Origin: a virus
Virus record (IMG/VR): IMGVR_UViG_3300046674_000429
Span: 1-38,001 of that record
DNA length: 38,001 nucleotides
Strand: one strand, 5' to 3'
In this document: piece after piece, positions 7,085-13,115 of the stretch
Layout: every line of letters begins with the position of its first letter
How positions within the stretch are numbered: the first letter of the stretch is position 1
The notes under the pieces: model-generated
Told to the model about the DNA's origin: nothing
Databases searched by the model: none
The model's input: the letters and a program-made list of their open reading frames with translations, nothing else
Program-made: the position numbers and the translations under genes

Positions 7085-7837
7085 GTGACCACCACCGCCA
7101 CCCGCTACAACCCCGCCGCCGCCGACCTCCGCGTGATCGCCGACCACTGGGGCGACCTCCACGCCATGCTCACCGTCCCCGGCACCGCCGAGTGGCCGCC
7201 CGCCGGCCGCATGGCCGACCACCAGGCCCAGCTCACCGACGCCGAGCAGGCCGAACTCCACGCCGAGGCCGCCGCCGAGCGGGCCGAGCGGACCGCCGTC
7301 GCCCCGGGCGAGCGCCCCATCCCGCTCCGCGCCGCCGTTTTCGACACCATCCAGGCCCTCGACGGCCAGCTCCTGCACCTCGCCGACCAGATCGCCGACG
7401 CCGTCCAGCGCCCCGCCCACACCGTCCGCCGCGCCGCCGGCCCCGGCGACACCCACGGCCAGGCCGCACGCCTCGCCGCCATGCAGGACGAAGCCGACGC
7501 CCGACGCTGGCACTGGATCGGCAGGGCCCGCGACGGCGCGACCGCAGCCCTGTGGCTCCGCGGCCGGATCCTCGACGAGGACGGCCCCTTCGCCCCGCTC
7601 GGCGCCGGCGACCGCGACCGCATCGCCGCCGTCGCCCACGCCGCCCGGGACCGCGTCGAGCGCACCCTCGGCCTCGCCCGCCGCGAAGACCCCATCGCCC
7701 GGCGCTGCCCCTGCACCGGACGGATGGTGCTCCGGCAGGGCGGTGTCCTCGACCCCGAGGTCGAGTGCCAGGACTGCGGCATGCGGTGGATCGGCGCCGC
7801 GATGGCCGCCCTCGTGCAGATGCAGGACGCGGCGTGA
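7085..7837 (+). CDS. Hypothetical protein with C-terminal zinc ribbon, 250 aa
   Basis: The GTG start follows CAGGAGA. Residues 1-210 are largely helical and charged (DLRVIADHWGDLHAMLTVPG, AELHAEAAAERAERTAVAPG and so on). The C-terminal 45 residues hold a zinc ribbon, CPC near 205 and CQDCGMRW near 226, i.e. two Cys pairs around a short hairpin. I associate this architecture with a hypothetical common in Streptomyces integrative elements and phages, but I cannot name its function. It is the last gene of the left plus-strand train and is followed by a convergent ribbon-helix-helix gene. Confidence 0.78.
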   Translation: MTTTATRYNPAAADLRVIADHWGDLHAMLTVPGTAEWPPAGRMADHQAQLTDAEQAELHAEAAAERAERTAVAPGERPIPLRAAVFDTIQALDGQLLHLADQIADAVQRPAHTVRRAAGPGDTHGQAARLAAMQDEADARRWHWIGRARDGATAALWLRGRILDEDGPFAPLGAGDRDRIAAVAHAARDRVERTLGLARREDPIARRCPCTGRMVLRQGGVLDPEVECQDCGMRWIGAAMAALVQMQDAA

Positions 7838-7870
7838 AGCGCCAGTGATACGCGGCTGATATGCCCCTGG

Positions 7871-8065
7871 TCAGGCGTCCGTCGGGTCAACCGGCGGGCG
7901 CTCTGGCAACTTCGCCCCGGGGCGCCGCAGGTACCAGGCGATGAGGTCGCGGATCACCTGTGAGCGGTTCCGGGCGCCGGCCCGCTCGCCGAGGTCGTCC
8001 CAGTCGGCGTCGGGCACGCGTACGACGCGGTTGGTGGTGTGGGTGTCCTTCGCGCGGCTGACCAT
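7871..8065 (-). CDS. Ribbon-helix-helix DNA-binding protein, 64 aa (leaderless candidate)
   Basis: This small protein has the RHH pattern: a beta strand (TNRVVRVPDADWDDLG) followed by two helices (ERAGARNRSQVIRDLIAWYL). The Asn-Arg-Ser-Gln turn is typical of the Arc/MetJ/CopG fold. It probably dimerises and binds palindromic operators. No ribosome binding site precedes the ATG. A TAGCCT -10 box ends 6 bases before it, which implies a leaderless mRNA. It is transcribed away from a second RHH gene, with three palindromes between them (see 8083-8149), so one or both RHH proteins probably autoregulate the pair. Confidence 0.85.
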   Translation of the reverse strand: MVSRAKDTHTTNRVVRVPDADWDDLGERAGARNRSQVIRDLIAWYLRRPGAKLPERPPVDPTDA

Positions 8066-8071
8066 GCGGCC

Positions 8072-8100
8072 AGGCTAGAGGCTGCATATGCATACGTCGA
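8072..8100 (-). promoter_or_regulatory. Promoter of the minus-strand RHH gene
   Basis: On the minus strand the -35 is TCGACG (8100-8095), the spacer is 17 bp and the -10 is TAGCCT (8077-8072). The expected start, 7 bases further, is the A of the ATG at 8065. The palindrome at 8083-8092 lies inside the spacer. Confidence 0.6.
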
Positions 8101-8149
8101 GGAAGCCTCTTGCTGTGCATATGCACAACTGCTACGTTGTGCATATGCA
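8083..8149. promoter_or_regulatory. Three TGCATATGCA operator palindromes
   Basis: The 10-bp perfect palindrome TGCATATGCA occurs at 8083-8092, 8116-8125 and 8140-8149 (33 and 24 bp apart). The middle copy extends to GTGCATATGCAC. Such an AT-rich 10-mer three times in 67 bp is striking in this GC-rich sequence. One copy is in the spacer of each divergent promoter, and the third covers the predicted start of the plus-strand gene. This is a typical layout for repression by an RHH dimer. Confidence 0.75.
8110..8138 (+). promoter_or_regulatory. Promoter of the plus-strand RHH gene
   Basis: The -35 is TTGCTG (8110-8115), the spacer is 17 bp (8116-8132) and the -10 is TACGTT (8133-8138). The predicted start at 8145 coincides with an in-frame ATG, so the transcript would be leaderless. 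The operator palindrome at 8116-8125 begins right at the -35 edge. Confidence 0.6.
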
Positions 8150-8321
8150 TGAAGCCGACATCAAGCCGGCCCAGCCCGGCAGTTCCCGCACGCCCACGAC
8201 CAAGAAGGTCATCGGCGGCATCACCCTCTACGGACCCCAGCTCGCCAAGCTCGACGCCCTCGTCGGCGCCGGCACCAGCCGCGCCGCCGTGATCCGCCGC
8301 CTCATCGACGAGCACCTCTAA
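8145..8321 (+). CDS. Ribbon-helix-helix DNA-binding protein, 58 aa (leaderless candidate)
   Basis: The C-terminal 40 residues fit an RHH domain: a strand (KKVIGGITLYGPQLAKLDAL) and a second helix preceded by the turn GAGTSRAAVIRRLIDEHL, as in CopG-type proteins. In-frame ATGs also exist at 8088 and 8121. I prefer 8145 because the promoter predicts transcription starting exactly there and because the upstream ATGs lie inside the operator palindromes and promoter. It pairs divergently with the RHH gene at 7871-8065. It could be the repressor of this control region or of the membrane operon downstream. Confidence 0.8.
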   Translation: MHEADIKPAQPGSSRTPTTKKVIGGITLYGPQLAKLDALVGAGTSRAAVIRRLIDEHL

Positions 8322-8331
8322 CAACAGAAAC

Positions 8332-8369
8332 GGGCCCAGGCGTGGGGATCGCAGCCCCAGCCCAGGCCC
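8332..8369 (+). terminator. Possible hairpin after the RHH gene
   Basis: GGGCC (8332-8336) and GGCCC (8365-8369) enclose an inner GGGG (8344-8347) / CCCC (8355-8358) stem. The two-part stem is interrupted, so this is only a modest terminator candidate. Confidence 0.35.
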
Positions 8370-8393
8370 TTGACCACAGGAGATAGCCCTCCC

Positions 8394-8534
8394 ATGACCC
8401 GAACGAACAGTAGCGCGCGCCCGACCGAAGGGCCCCTTCCGCAGCACGACCCCGGCAAGACCCTCCGCCGGACCCCCGCCACCGTCGGCCGGCCCAAGCC
8501 CGCCCCGCAGCGCACCGCCGCGGTGACCCGATGA
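8394..8534 (+). CDS. Short basic leader protein of the membrane operon, 46 aa
   Basis: An AGGAGA ribosome binding site lies 10 bases before the ATG at 8394, and the stop overlaps the next ATG by 4 bases (ATGA), as between the other genes here. The 46-residue product is rich in Arg, Pro and Thr (GKTLRRTPATVGRPKPAPQR) and is probably disordered. It may serve mainly to couple translation. No homologue is recognised, and its coding status rests on the ribosome binding site and the overlap. Confidence 0.55.
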   Translation: MTRTNSSARPTEGPLPQHDPGKTLRRTPATVGRPKPAPQRTAAVTR

Positions 8535-9610
8535 AGCCCCGCACCCGCACCATCGAGCACACCGAGTACGTGCCCGTCACCCGCGACGGCAAGACCCACA
8601 TCGCCCCACGCACCATCACCGTCGAACAGCCCCTGCCGCCCCGCGACTGGGACCAGATCGTCCTCACCGCCGTCACCGGCATCGCCATCGCCGTCGGAGC
8701 CGGCTGCATCGCCTGGTCCACCAGCGCCATCGGCCACCTCCTCGCCACCGCCGCACACCCCGCCATCGCCTACGGCGGCGCCGCCACCTTCGACCTCCTG
8801 TGGATGACCTGCCTCGCCCTCGAATGGCTCGCCCGCTACGAGCCCGGCAAAGCCAAGGGCCCGCAGATCGCCGGCTACATCGGCCTCGCCATCGCCGTCG
8901 GCGCGCTCGTCACCGAAGGAGCCCTTGCCGACCACCTCGCCGCCGGGATCGTCGGCGCCGCCATCTCCGTCGGCGTCAAAGCCCTCTGGGTGCTCGTCCT
9001 GCGTCACCACGCCAAGGCCCTCGACCCGGACACCCAGCAGTGGGTCGACCTGGAGACGGCCGAGGTCGGCGGGGAACTCGCCCTCGCCGCCGTCCGCCGC
9101 CGCCTCGCCCGCTCCCGCCAGCAACTCGCCGCGCACACCGCCGCCTACCCGCACATCGGCGACGACCACGGGCCGACCGACGCCGAGCGGGCCGCCGAGT
9201 ACGCCCGCAACGTGCTGGGTGTCGACGACGACGAGCTCACCGCCCAGCTTGAGGCCGCCGGACTGGTCATCTCGCCGGTCACCTCATCGGTCACCTCGGG
9301 CCCGTGGGATGACCACCCGAATGACCGGCCACATGACCACCGACATGACCGCCACCCGACCACCATCTCGGCCGGGTTCCAACGCCGCGAGGTGGTCACC
9401 TCGCCGGTAGACCCGCCGGTCACTCCGCCGCCGACCCAGATGACCGGCGCCCAGCGCCTGGCTGCCGCCCGGAAGCTCGACCGCGAAGCCCGCAAGGGCA
9501 AGCCCGCGAGGCCGGTCACCATCGAGACCCTGCAGACCGAACTCGGCCTCTCCCGACGCGAAGCCACCGACCTGCGCGCAGCCATCCTCGGCAAGCAGGT
9601 GACCCGCTGA
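8531..9610 (+). CDS. Four-span membrane protein with C-terminal HTH (DUF2637/Spd-like), 359 aa
   Basis: After a charged N-terminus there are four hydrophobic segments in residues about 40-160: IVLTAVTGIAIAVGAGCIAW, IAYGGAATFDLLWMTCLALE, IAGYIGLAIAVGALVTEGAL and GIVGAAISVGVKALWVLVLR. A helical region follows, then a Ser/Thr/Val stretch, a His/Asp-rich linker (DRPHDHRHDRH) and a C-terminal HTH-like segment (TIETLQTELGLSRREATDLR). The design of N-terminal membrane domain plus C-terminal DNA-binding domain resembles DUF2637-type proteins of Streptomyces plasmids and integrative elements. I infer a role in plasmid-like transfer or spread, or in regulation at the membrane. It overlaps its neighbours on both sides. 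Confidence 0.78.
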   Translation: MKPRTRTIEHTEYVPVTRDGKTHIAPRTITVEQPLPPRDWDQIVLTAVTGIAIAVGAGCIAWSTSAIGHLLATAAHPAIAYGGAATFDLLWMTCLALEWLARYEPGKAKGPQIAGYIGLAIAVGALVTEGALADHLAAGIVGAAISVGVKALWVLVLRHHAKALDPDTQQWVDLETAEVGGELALAAVRRRLARSRQQLAAHTAAYPHIGDDHGPTDAERAAEYARNVLGVDDDELTAQLEAAGLVISPVTSSVTSGPWDDHPNDRPHDHRHDRHPTTISAGFQRREVVTSPVDPPVTPPPTQMTGAQRLAAARKLDREARKGKPARPVTIETLQTELGLSRREATDLRAAILGKQVTR

Positions 9611-9768
9611 TGGGCGTCTGGAAGAAGCTCACCGGCAAGCAGGACGCGGCACCCGCCGGCCGCACCCCGCAGGAGCGCAAGCGCCGCGCCAAGGAGATCA
9701 GCGGCATCGACCGCCGCACCAGCACCTGGCTCCGCGCCGGCGGCTGGACCCGGACCGAAGGGAGCTGA
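9610..9768 (+). CDS. Small basic protein, 52 aa
   Basis: The ATG at 9610 overlaps the preceding TGA by one base. The product is strongly basic (MGVWKKLTGKQDAAPAGRTP, ERKRRAKEISGIDRRTSTWL) and probably cytosolic, perhaps binding nucleic acid or membrane phospholipid. It lies inside a fully overlapping operon, which supports coding. No family is recognised. Confidence 0.6.
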   Translation: MGVWKKLTGKQDAAPAGRTPQERKRRAKEISGIDRRTSTWLRAGGWTRTEGS

Positions 9769-9770
9769 CC

Positions 9771-9860
9771 GTGACCCGCGCCCTGGTGCTCCTGCTCGTC
9801 CTCGCCGACGCCGGCCTCGCCGCCTACTACGTGCTCCGCCTCGTCCGGAGGCCTCGATGA
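9771..9860 (+). CDS. Tiny single-span membrane protein, 29 aa
   Basis: The GTG at 9771 follows GGGAG, and the stop overlaps the next ATG (ATGA). The 29 residues are almost only one transmembrane helix (ALVLLLVLADAGLAAYYVL) with a basic tail (RLVRRPR). Such micro-proteins occur in actinobacterial Spd clusters and phage lysis modules. Because of its size it rests on the ribosome binding site, hydrophobic pattern and overlap. Confidence 0.55.
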   Translation: MTRALVLLLVLADAGLAAYYVLRLVRRPR

Positions 9861-10183
9861 CCATTCGCGAACTGCCCGCCGACTACCACCACACCGTGGC
9901 CTGGCCCCGCGTCCGGCGCACCATCCGGGCCTGCTGCACCCCCGCCTCCCTCACCGGCCTCGCCCTGTCCCCGATCTGGGCCCGCCTCACCCTGCCGCTC
10001 GCCGAGCACTACGGCCTGGGCGCCGGCATCGGCCTCGCCTTCATGACCGCCATCTGGACCGGCATCGCCCGGGGCCTCGGCTACATCCCCCGCGCTCTCG
10101 TCACCGTCGTCCTGGTCGCCACCAGCGCCGGAACCCTCTGGCTCGCCCCCGTCACCGTCGCCCACCACCTCATGGAGCACTGA
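9857..10183 (+). CDS. Membrane protein, 108 aa
   Basis: Two to three hydrophobic segments follow a basic N-terminus (WPRVRRTIRACC): about 33-50, GLGAGIGLAFMTAIWTGIAR near 55-74 and ALVTVVLVATSAGTLWLAPV near 80-99. It overlaps the micro-protein gene by 4 bases and precedes another membrane gene by 6 bases. I infer a component of the same membrane assembly as its neighbours. The function is not recognised. Confidence 0.7.
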   Translation: MTIRELPADYHHTVAWPRVRRTIRACCTPASLTGLALSPIWARLTLPLAEHYGLGAGIGLAFMTAIWTGIARGLGYIPRALVTVVLVATSAGTLWLAPVTVAHHLMEH

Positions 10184-10189
10184 CCGACC

Positions 10190-10714
10190 ATGAACCTCAT
10201 CGACTTCACCCACGTCGTCACCCGCGCCGGCGCCGCATTCGGCTTCTCCGTCATGGCCATCACCGCCCTGTTCATCTACTTCCGCCGCGGCCGCACCCTC
10301 GCCGCACTCAAGACCAAGACCGTATGGGCGCCGTGGACCGGCGCCTGGATCACGATGGTGCTCGCCTCCGCCGTCAGCGGCGGCTTCATCAGCAAGCTGT
10401 CCGCCGGCCTCACCGGCTCCGGCAACACGGCCGGGAGTGTCGTCGGCAACTCGGCCGTCGGGCAGGACGGCGCCGGAACCGTCACGGTCTCCGCCGTCGA
10501 CGTCCTCTCCTACTCCGGCAGCTGGCTCGTCCTCGTCCTCCTCATCGGCCTCGGCTTCTTCCTCTGGTTCGCGAAGGGCTGGGGCGAGCGCATCCTCGCC
10601 CTGTCCGGCGCAGTCACCGGCGCTACCTGGGGCATCGCCTCCTCCATCGGCGGCTGGGCCGCCATGATCGGCGTCCCGCTGTTCTCCTGGCTCGGCAAGG
10701 TCGTCATCGGATGA
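10190..10714 (+). CDS. Multi-span membrane protein, 174 aa
   Basis: About four hydrophobic segments: GAAFGFSVMAITALFIYFRR (near 14), GAWITMVLASAVSGGFIS (near 50), SGSWLVLVLLIGLGFFLWFA (near 108) and a Gly/Ala-rich C-terminal one. Between the second and third lies a loop of about 35 residues rich in Gly, Ser and Val (SGNTAGSVVGNSAVGQDGAG). A positively charged RRGR follows the first helix, giving an inner-face assignment. It is probably part of the Spd-like membrane operon. The stop overlaps the next start by 4 bases. Confidence 0.72.
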   Translation: MNLIDFTHVVTRAGAAFGFSVMAITALFIYFRRGRTLAALKTKTVWAPWTGAWITMVLASAVSGGFISKLSAGLTGSGNTAGSVVGNSAVGQDGAGTVTVSAVDVLSYSGSWLVLVLLIGLGFFLWFAKGWGERILALSGAVTGATWGIASSIGGWAAMIGVPLFSWLGKVVIG

Positions 10715-11679
10715 GCGCCCCCACCATCGCGCGCACCACCGCCGGTGCCGGACACCTCTCCGTCGCCGTCGCCCACTGGGCAGGCGGCCACACCATCTCG
10801 GCGGAAGAGATCACCCGCCGCATCGTCAAAGCCCGCGCCGAGGCTCACGCCGCGGCTGTCGCCGAGCACGGCCGGGCCGGCCGAGCCGCCCACCGCAAGG
10901 CCGCCCGCCTGCGACGCAGGGCCACCGAAGACGGCGGCCTCGTCCCCGCCCACATGACCGCCCTGGCCGCCGCCGACCACGAAGCCCAGCGTCACGACGT
11001 CGCGATCAGCGCCCTGGGGGAGTTCACCCTCCCGATGCTCGACCCCGGGCACGTCCGCCACCGCCGCCACCGCATCGCCGCCGCCCGCTGCGTCATCCTC
11101 ACCCTGCCCGCTGGCGCCGTCATCGCCGGCTCCTGGATCTGGTCCGGCAGCGTGTTCCTGTTCACCGTGCTGGGCGGAGTCGGGGCGGCCCTCGTCCGAG
11201 GCGACCGTCCGTTCGAACTCACCGTCCGGCCGGTACCAGCAGAGCTGATTGCGGCCACCCCCCACGTCCTGCCGGCCGCCCCCGCCACCGTCGTCACCGA
11301 GACCGTGCCCGTCGACACCGGCGCATGGCGCGACGAACTCCGCCTGTACGTCGAACACGCCGTCGCCCACGCCGACCTCCAAGGCCGCAAGGGAGTCCAC
11401 GCCGTCGACCTCCTCGCCGGCCAGCAGCAGAGCGGCCGCTACCTCGGGCTCACCGGCGCCACCTTCCCCGCCAAACTCCGCGACGCCGGACTCCCCGTCA
11501 CCGGCATCAGCATCCACGGCGACAACCAACTCGGCGTCCGCCACGACCAGCTGACCAAGGCCCTCGGCCGCACCCCGCGGCTCCCCGCCCACCTCGTACC
11601 CGACCTCACCGAGCAGGAGCCGAGCCCGGGGGAGACCCCAACCGGGAACCCCTCCCCCGTCCACAAGCTCAGCGCCTAG
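10711..11679 (+). CDS. Membrane-anchored protein with C-terminal DNA-related domain, 322 aa
   Basis: The start is an ATG overlapping the preceding stop. The N-terminal 120 residues are helical and charged. Two membrane segments lie at about 125-165 (CVILTLPAGAVIAGSWIW and VFLFTVLGGVGAALV). The C-terminal 120 residues (ELRLYVEHAVAHADLQGRKG, VHAVDLLAGQQQSGRYLG, AKLRDAGLPVTGISIHGD, LGVRHDQLTKALG) resemble the small winged domain seen at the ends of actinobacterial integrative-element transfer (FtsK/TraB-like) proteins. No Walker motifs are present, so this would lack the ATPase itself. It may recruit DNA or a motor at the membrane. The stop TAG lies in a CTAG-rich repeat (11676-11735). Confidence 0.72.
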   Translation: MSAPTIARTTAGAGHLSVAVAHWAGGHTISAEEITRRIVKARAEAHAAAVAEHGRAGRAAHRKAARLRRRATEDGGLVPAHMTALAAADHEAQRHDVAISALGEFTLPMLDPGHVRHRRHRIAAARCVILTLPAGAVIAGSWIWSGSVFLFTVLGGVGAALVRGDRPFELTVRPVPAELIAATPHVLPAAPATVVTETVPVDTGAWRDELRLYVEHAVAHADLQGRKGVHAVDLLAGQQQSGRYLGLTGATFPAKLRDAGLPVTGISIHGDNQLGVRHDQLTKALGRTPRLPAHLVPDLTEQEPSPGETPTGNPSPVHKLSA

Positions 11680-11735
11680 ACCGACTAGATCCGCAGGTCA
11701 GACGTCTAGCGTCTACATCTAGCCCTGCATCTAGC
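11676..11735 (+). repeat. Cluster of five CTAG sites with TCTAGC direct repeats
   Basis: CTAG, rare in GC-rich actinobacterial DNA, occurs at 11676, 11685, 11706, 11719 and 11731. The last three belong to TCTAGC direct repeats spaced 13 and 12 bp. The cluster fills the 105-bp gap between genes. It could be an iteron-type binding site, a transfer or replication site, or an operator for the next gene. The gap holds no other feature. Confidence 0.5.
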
Positions 11736-11784
11736 CCCACAGGGCAGGGGCCCGCAACACCCCGACAAACCCAAGGAGACACCG

Positions 11785-12036
11785 ATGAGCGACACCGAAC
11801 AGACCATCCCCGCCGCCCCGGCGCAGGGAACCCACCACTACATCCTGACGCTCCAGAAGCCGATGCGGAGCGGCGTCGGCCTCGCGGTCAGCACCTCCGC
11901 CGGGCACTGCACCCCGTCGGCCGGGATGACCCGCTACGACGTCTACCAGTGGCTGATCGCCGACCTGGTACGCCACAGCCCGGAGCTGGCCGGGGCGAGC
12001 GTCCTGTGCTTCGACCTCCAGCCCAACAAGATCTGA
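11785..12036 (+). CDS. Hypothetical protein, 83 aa
   Basis: An AAGGAGA ribosome binding site precedes the ATG. The protein has an N-terminal beta segment (HHYILTLQKPMRSGVGLAVS), a turn, then a helix (TRYDVYQWLIADLVRHSPEL) and a last strand (ASVLCFDLQPNKI). I associate this pattern with a small hypothetical in Streptomyces integrative elements. It is compact, soluble and likely to be a single alpha/beta domain. The function is unknown. Confidence 0.72.
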   Translation: MSDTEQTIPAAPAQGTHHYILTLQKPMRSGVGLAVSTSAGHCTPSAGMTRYDVYQWLIADLVRHSPELAGASVLCFDLQPNKI

Positions 12037-12073
12037 CCAGCACGGCGCGCCAGGCAACGCCTCGGCCGATTGG

Positions 12074-12103
12074 CGGACAGGTCGCCGGCCGGGCTGGGAT
12101 CAT
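12074..12103 (+). promoter_or_regulatory. Weak leaderless promoter candidate
   Basis: CGGACA (12074-12079), an 18-bp spacer and GATCAT (12098-12103) place a start at 12110, the A of the next ATG, which lacks a ribosome binding site. Each box matches consensus at four of six positions, so this is tentative. Confidence 0.3.
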
Positions 12104-12109
12104 CGCCGC

Positions 12110-12343
12110 ATGAGCGAGCAGACCAGCCCGGCCCCGGGCGACGACTGGGGGTACGCCCCCATCGGCCGCGAGAACATCCCCGTCCACTGCGGCGGGTTCG
12201 CGTACCACGACGGCGACGGCCACTGGGCGTGCGCCGCCTGCGACGCCCCCGTCCACGTCCGGGACATCCCCGGCTGGACACCCCGCACCGAGATGCTGCC
12301 CGCACCGGCTACTCCCGGGGCGGGCGCCAACGCGAGAGGATGA
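12110..12343 (+). CDS. Small zinc-binding protein, 77 aa
   Basis: The ATG at 12110 has no clear ribosome binding site, and a possible leaderless promoter precedes it. The product has a Cys/His pattern, CGGFAYHDGDGHWACAACD (residues about 25-43), i.e. one single Cys, two His and a CxxC, suggesting a small zinc ribbon. It ends in a disordered Pro/Ala tail and overlaps the next gene by 4 bases. The function is unknown. Confidence 0.65.
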   Translation: MSEQTSPAPGDDWGYAPIGRENIPVHCGGFAYHDGDGHWACAACDAPVHVRDIPGWTPRTEMLPAPATPGAGANARG

Positions 12344-12714
12344 CGACCGTGACCGACAGAAAGCAGGCACGCGCCATGGACCTGCCCAGCTTCTCGACGC
12401 CCCCGTTTGTCCGAGACATCCGTACTCACGCTGGCAGCTGGGGGTGGGTCTTCCCCCAGCACATCGCCCAGGATGACGCCGGGTACCTGTGGGCCGACGG
12501 CGCTGCCTCTCCAAAGGCCACAGCACCCGGAAACAGCAGCGGCCACTGCGCTCTGCTGGCTTGGTCGGCGAACGGGCTGTCAGCCTGGGTAGACCCAAGA
12601 GGCTACGGCGGTCTCGGCCGAATCAGCGGGGCTGTGGACGAGACGAAGTGGGTGCCCGTGGTCGAAGTGCTGACCGACCTGCCGCCGTACGCCGACTACC
12701 GGCCCGACGCCTGA
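12340..12714 (+). CDS. Hypothetical protein, 124 aa
   Basis: The ATG overlaps the preceding TGA, with GAGAGG upstream. A later in-frame ATG at residue 15 is also possible. The sequence is rich in Trp, Gly and Asp (THAGSWGWVFPQHIAQDDAG, HCALLAWSANGLSAWVDPRG, VPVVEVLTDLPPYADYRPD), suggesting a compact beta-rich domain. Codon use is slightly less biased than in its neighbours. It is the last gene before the late-region promoter. No family is recognised. Confidence 0.65.
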   Translation: MTTVTDRKQARAMDLPSFSTPPFVRDIRTHAGSWGWVFPQHIAQDDAGYLWADGAASPKATAPGNSSGHCALLAWSANGLSAWVDPRGYGGLGRISGAVDETKWVPVVEVLTDLPPYADYRPDA

Positions 12715-12727
12715 CCAGCAGAGCCGC

Positions 12728-12757
12728 TTGACGGATCGCTAGTCGATCACTGATGAT
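12728..12757 (+). promoter_or_regulatory. Candidate late promoter with internal inverted repeat
   Basis: TTGACG (12728-12733), an 18-bp spacer and GATGAT (12752-12757). The spacer contains the inverted repeat GATCG-CTAGT-CGATC (12734-12748), a possible operator. It is the best promoter candidate upstream of the phage structural genes, with a terminator about 35 bases past the expected start. Confidence 0.5.
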
Positions 12758-12796
12758 GGGCCCACGTCCGGCGTGTCCGGACCTTGAACCTCACCG

Positions 12797-12831
12797 AGAG
12801 CCCCGCAGCCGAGCAGTAGCTGCGGGGCTCT
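12797..12831 (+). terminator. Intrinsic terminator between promoter and late genes
   Basis: A perfect 13-bp stem (AGAGCCCCGCAGC at 12797-12809, matched at 12819-12831) with a 9-base loop is followed by TTCCCATTCC. It is the strongest classical terminator in the window. It lies after the candidate late promoter and before the first late gene. Confidence 0.8.
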
Positions 12832-12862
12832 TCCCATTCCCCCGCCGCCCGGAGGGCACCCC

Positions 12863-13099
12863 GTGTCGGGACACCGTCTCGCCATCACCATCCCCGGACA
12901 AGCCGACGGCACCACCGTGGCCACCGGCGAAACCGTGTACGCGCCCGGCCACCGTGCCGAAGCCGCCGCCTGGCTCCCGCACTCCTGCGAGGAATGGGTC
13001 ATTGGCGAAGGCACACCAGCGCGCGTCATCGCAGACCTCCAAGCCCTGCGCGACGAGATCGATCTCGCCATCGTGCACTTCCAGACCGCCACCGCCTGA
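12863..13099 (+). CDS. Hypothetical protein, 78 aa (first late gene)
   Basis: The GTG start follows GGAGGG. The product opens with a beta strand (SGHRLAITIPGQADGTTVAT), then a small alpha/beta region (EAAAWLPHSCEEWVIGEG) and a C-terminal helix (ARVIADLQALRDEIDLAIVH). It is followed by the SGNH hydrolase gene after 16 bases with a second GGAGGG site, so the two are probably cotranslated. The function is not recognised. Confidence 0.72.
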   Translation: MSGHRLAITIPGQADGTTVATGETVYAPGHRAEAAAWLPHSCEEWVIGEGTPARVIADLQALRDEIDLAIVHFQTATA

Positions 13100-13115
13100 C
13101 GCCCCGGAGGGCACC

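Noticed and set aside
8088-8144. Upstream ATGs (8088, 8121) for the plus-strand RHH gene
   Set aside because: They lie inside operator palindromes and the promoter itself and add a sequence unlike an RHH domain.
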